Shown here: positions 5,853 through 6,979 of the stretch, in pieces
Layout: each line of letters begins with the position of its first letter
How positions within the stretch are numbered: the first letter of the stretch is position 1
Origin: Symbiobacteriaceae bacterium
GTDB taxonomy: Bacteria > Bacillota_E > Symbiobacteriia > Symbiobacteriales > Symbiobacteriaceae
Direction: 5' to 3'
Assembly: GCA_027356675.1 (NCBI GenBank)
Contig: DAHVXO010000226.1
Coordinates: 1-6,979 of the forward strand
DNA: 6,979 nt
Notes under the pieces: generated by a model
The model's database searches: none
What the model was told of the DNA's origin: nothing
What the model saw: the letters and a program-made list of their open reading frames with translations, nothing else
Program-made: the position numbers and the translations under genes

Positions 5853-6366
5853 TGTAATCGGATTGGACCCCAACTCGCCGGACATCGAAGAGACGGGCAG
5901 TACCTTTGAAGAGAACGCACTGCTGAAGGCGCGGGCGGCTTGCGCGGATACAGGTCTGCCGTCGCTGGGGGAGGATTCTGGGCTCGCCGTGGACGCCCTG
6001 GAAGGCGAACCCGGCATCCGCTCGGCCCGCTGGGTGCCGGGCACCGATGCCGACCGGGTCGAGGCGCTGCTGCGACGAATGTCCCATATCCCAGACGGCC
6101 AGCGCACCGCCCGCTATGTGTCGTGTATCGCCCTGGTCTCGCCCATCGGACAGGAGCACATCGTCCGGGGTGAGCTAGAGGGTGCGATCGGGCACGAGCC
6201 GCGGGGAACCAACGGGTTTGGGTATGACCCGATCTTCGTGCTGCCAATTGGTACGACCACCGCCGAGATTCCCCTGGTCGAGAAGAACAGGATCAGCCAC
6301 CGTGCGAACGCTTTCAAGAAGGCCATGCTGCTCCTGCCGGGACTGCTCGGAGGCCCTTCGGTATGA
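5767..6366 (+). CDS. rdgB: XTP/dITP pyrophosphatase (RdgB/HAM1 family)
   Basis: Hydrolyses non-canonical purine nucleoside triphosphates (dITP, ITP, XTP) to monophosphates and pyrophosphate, keeping deaminated purines out of DNA and RNA. The 199 residues carry [12 protein letters not shown] (8-19), [15 protein letters not shown] (41-55), the metal site [17 protein letters not shown] (67-83), [11 protein letters not shown] (147-157) and the C-terminal [12 protein letters not shown] (172-183). The first Asp of the common DDSGL motif is Glu here (EDSGL), a conservative change. The start is ATG 5767, with GGAGG at 5753-5757 nine nt upstream; a TTG at 5758 would touch the RBS and is rejected. Its first 86 nt lie inside the rph frame. 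Its stop overlaps the next gene as ATGA. The rph-rdgB-phosphoesterase order equals rph-ysnA-ysnB of Bacillus. Confidence 0.96.
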   Translation: MQVKRLVLASKNPGKLRELQALLKDSGIDVIGLDPNSPDIEETGSTFEENALLKARAACADTGLPSLGEDSGLAVDALEGEPGIRSARWVPGTDADRVEALLRRMSHIPDGQRTARYVSCIALVSPIGQEHIVRGELEGAIGHEPRGTNGFGYDPIFVLPIGTTTAEIPLVEKNRISHRANAFKKAMLLLPGLLGGPSV

Positions 6367-6851
6367 TCCGCATCGCCGTCATCAGCGATACCCATGGCGA
6401 CTTCCGCAACGTTGGGCGGGTGCGGGCCCAGCTTGGGGGCGTGGACTGGTTGCTCCACGGCGGTGACCACTTTCACGACGCTCCGCGCCTTGCCGTGAAC
6501 CTGGGCGTCGATCCGTCGCGGGTGCGGGCGGTGGCCGGTAACTGTGATGACCCGGTGAGGGAGCCCACCCAGCAGGTGCTCGAGCTCGAAGGCATCAAGA
6601 TCCTCCTGACCCATGGGCACCACGAGGGGGTCAAGCATGGCTTTCAGCAAATCTACCGGCGCGCCGTCGAGGCGGGCGCCCGGGTCGTTATCTTCGGGCA
6701 CAATCACATTGCACTGAACGATGACGATGGGCGCGTGCTGATGCTCAACCCGGGGAGCCTCACATTGCCGTACGTCTCCACGGACCGACCCTCGTGCGCG
6801 TTGCTGGAGATCAGAGAGGGTCGGGTCGCGGCCAGGCTCATCTTCGCCTAG
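6363..6851 (+). CDS. YfcE/MJ0936-family metallophosphoesterase (YsnB-like)
   Basis: A small calcineurin-like phosphoesterase; family members hydrolyse phosphodiesters in vitro, but the physiological substrate is generally unknown. Its 162 residues contain the complete set of dinuclear metal ligands in order: D9 and H11 (ISDTHGD), D35 (HGGDHFHD), N60 (AGNCDD), H84 (LTHGH), and H113/H115 (FGHNH), followed by LNPGSLTLP (128-136). Where relatives often have Arg after this LP, Tyr is found. No signal peptide or membrane segment is visible, so it is cytoplasmic. It starts at ATG 6363, overlapping the rdgB stop by 4 nt (ATGA), which implies translational coupling. Position and family match B. subtilis ysnB. 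It ends the run; a hairpin-capable repeat follows at 6869-6905. Confidence 0.93.
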   Translation: MIRIAVISDTHGDFRNVGRVRAQLGGVDWLLHGGDHFHDAPRLAVNLGVDPSRVRAVAGNCDDPVREPTQQVLELEGIKILLTHGHHEGVKHGFQQIYRRAVEAGARVVIFGHNHIALNDDDGRVLMLNPGSLTLPYVSTDRPSCALLEIREGRVAARLIFA

Positions 6852-6868
6852 AAGCTCAATTGGATGAA

Positions 6869-6905
6869 ACCTCTGTCCGGCGCAGATTTTAACTTTGACA
6901 GAGGT
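6869..6905 (+). repeat. Inverted repeat between the phosphoesterase gene and tRNA-Pro, overlapping the -35
   Basis: ACCTCTGTC (6869-6877) and GACAGAGGT (6897-6905) are perfectly complementary, separated by 19 nt. The right arm shares GACA with the -35 box of the tRNA promoter. As RNA it could be a weak terminator for the upstream operon, since GAAA (6866-6869) could also pair past a bulge with TTTC (6910-6913), but there is no proper T tract. As DNA it could be an operator over the tRNA promoter. Confidence 0.6.
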
Positions 6906-6924
6906 CGCGTTTCTGGGATATACT
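6895..6924 (+). promoter_or_regulatory. Sigma-A-type promoter of the tRNA-Pro gene
   Basis: A perfect TTGACA at 6895-6900, an 18-nt spacer, and TATACT at 6919-6924 (5 of 6 matches). The expected start near 6931 gives a leader of about 12 nt before the mature tRNA end at 6943, consistent with a stable-RNA promoter. Confidence 0.85.
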
Positions 6925-6942
6925 CATTCGTGCAGGATTCGA

Positions 6943-6979
6943 CGGGGTGTGGCGCAGTCTGGTAGCGCGCTTGCTTTGG
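6943..6979 (+). tRNA. tRNA-Pro(UGG), 5' part only (cut by the window end)
   Basis: The first 36-37 nt of a tRNA are visible: acceptor 5' strand CGGGGTG (6943-6949), T8-G9, D-stem GCGC (6952-6955)/GCGC (6965-6968) around AGTCTGGTA, G26, anticodon-stem 5' strand CTTGC (6970-6974), then TT and TGG (6977-6979). Reading TGG as positions 34-36 gives anticodon UGG for proline, and the sequence resembles bacterial tRNA-Pro. The window stops exactly at the end of the anticodon, so the 3' half and CCA cannot be checked. Confidence 0.9.

Noticed and set aside
5007..6107. 366-codon antisense frame over rph and rdgB
   Set aside because: Shadow of two well-supported + strand genes; composition is low-complexity Ser/Arg/Pro without domain motifs.

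Overview
The window is a stretch of GC-rich bacterial chromosome carrying conserved housekeeping genes, all on the + strand. Strong GGAGGTGA-type ribosome binding sites, frequent GTG starts, sigma-A-type TTGACA promoters and the gene order point to a high-GC member of the Firmicutes (Bacillota). The Symbiobacterium/Clostridia side is my best guess, but this is inference from style and synteny; no phylogenetic search was done.

Layout. (1) 3-224 is the basic, low-complexity C-terminal tail of an upstream gene, probably rnr (RNase R), closed by a hairpin at 230-258. (2) 285-1295 is the trans-translation module: a near-consensus promoter, smpB (341-835) and the tmRNA gene ssrA (876-1249), ending in a very strong terminator (1256-1295). 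SmpB and tmRNA are obligate partners in ribosome rescue, and RNase R helps clear the faulty mRNA, so the block is functionally coherent. (3) 1465-3459 encodes a secreted zinc N-acetylmuramoyl-L-alanine amidase with an N-terminal CuAO-N1/AMIN wall-targeting region. (4) 3566-4015 is a MarR-family regulator preceded by a conspicuous inverted repeat that may be its operator, and followed by two tandem, related terminators. (5) 4192-6851 is a compact run murI - rph - rdgB - YfcE-type phosphoesterase, with short gaps or overlaps typical of an operon. (6) 6895-6979 is a promoter and the first half of a tRNA-Pro(UGG) gene, cut by the window edge at the anticodon.

Relation to known order. The MarR - murI - rph - rdgB - phosphoesterase series matches what I recall of the Bacillus subtilis ysmB - racE - gerM - rph - ysnA - ysnB cluster, without gerM between murI and rph. 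The products act in cell-wall precursor supply and remodelling (MurI, amidase), tRNA 3'-end maturation (RNase PH) and nucleotide-pool sanitation (RdgB).

I found no convincing undescribed multi-gene system. The points most worth a second look are local. The tmRNA has a well-preserved frame but no recognisable T-loop (TTCRA) sequence. The terminator after marR is duplicated, and the two copies differ by a compensatory base-pair change. Two promoter-associated inverted repeats share the same 19-nt spacer length. The rph reading frame overlaps rdgB by 86 nt.
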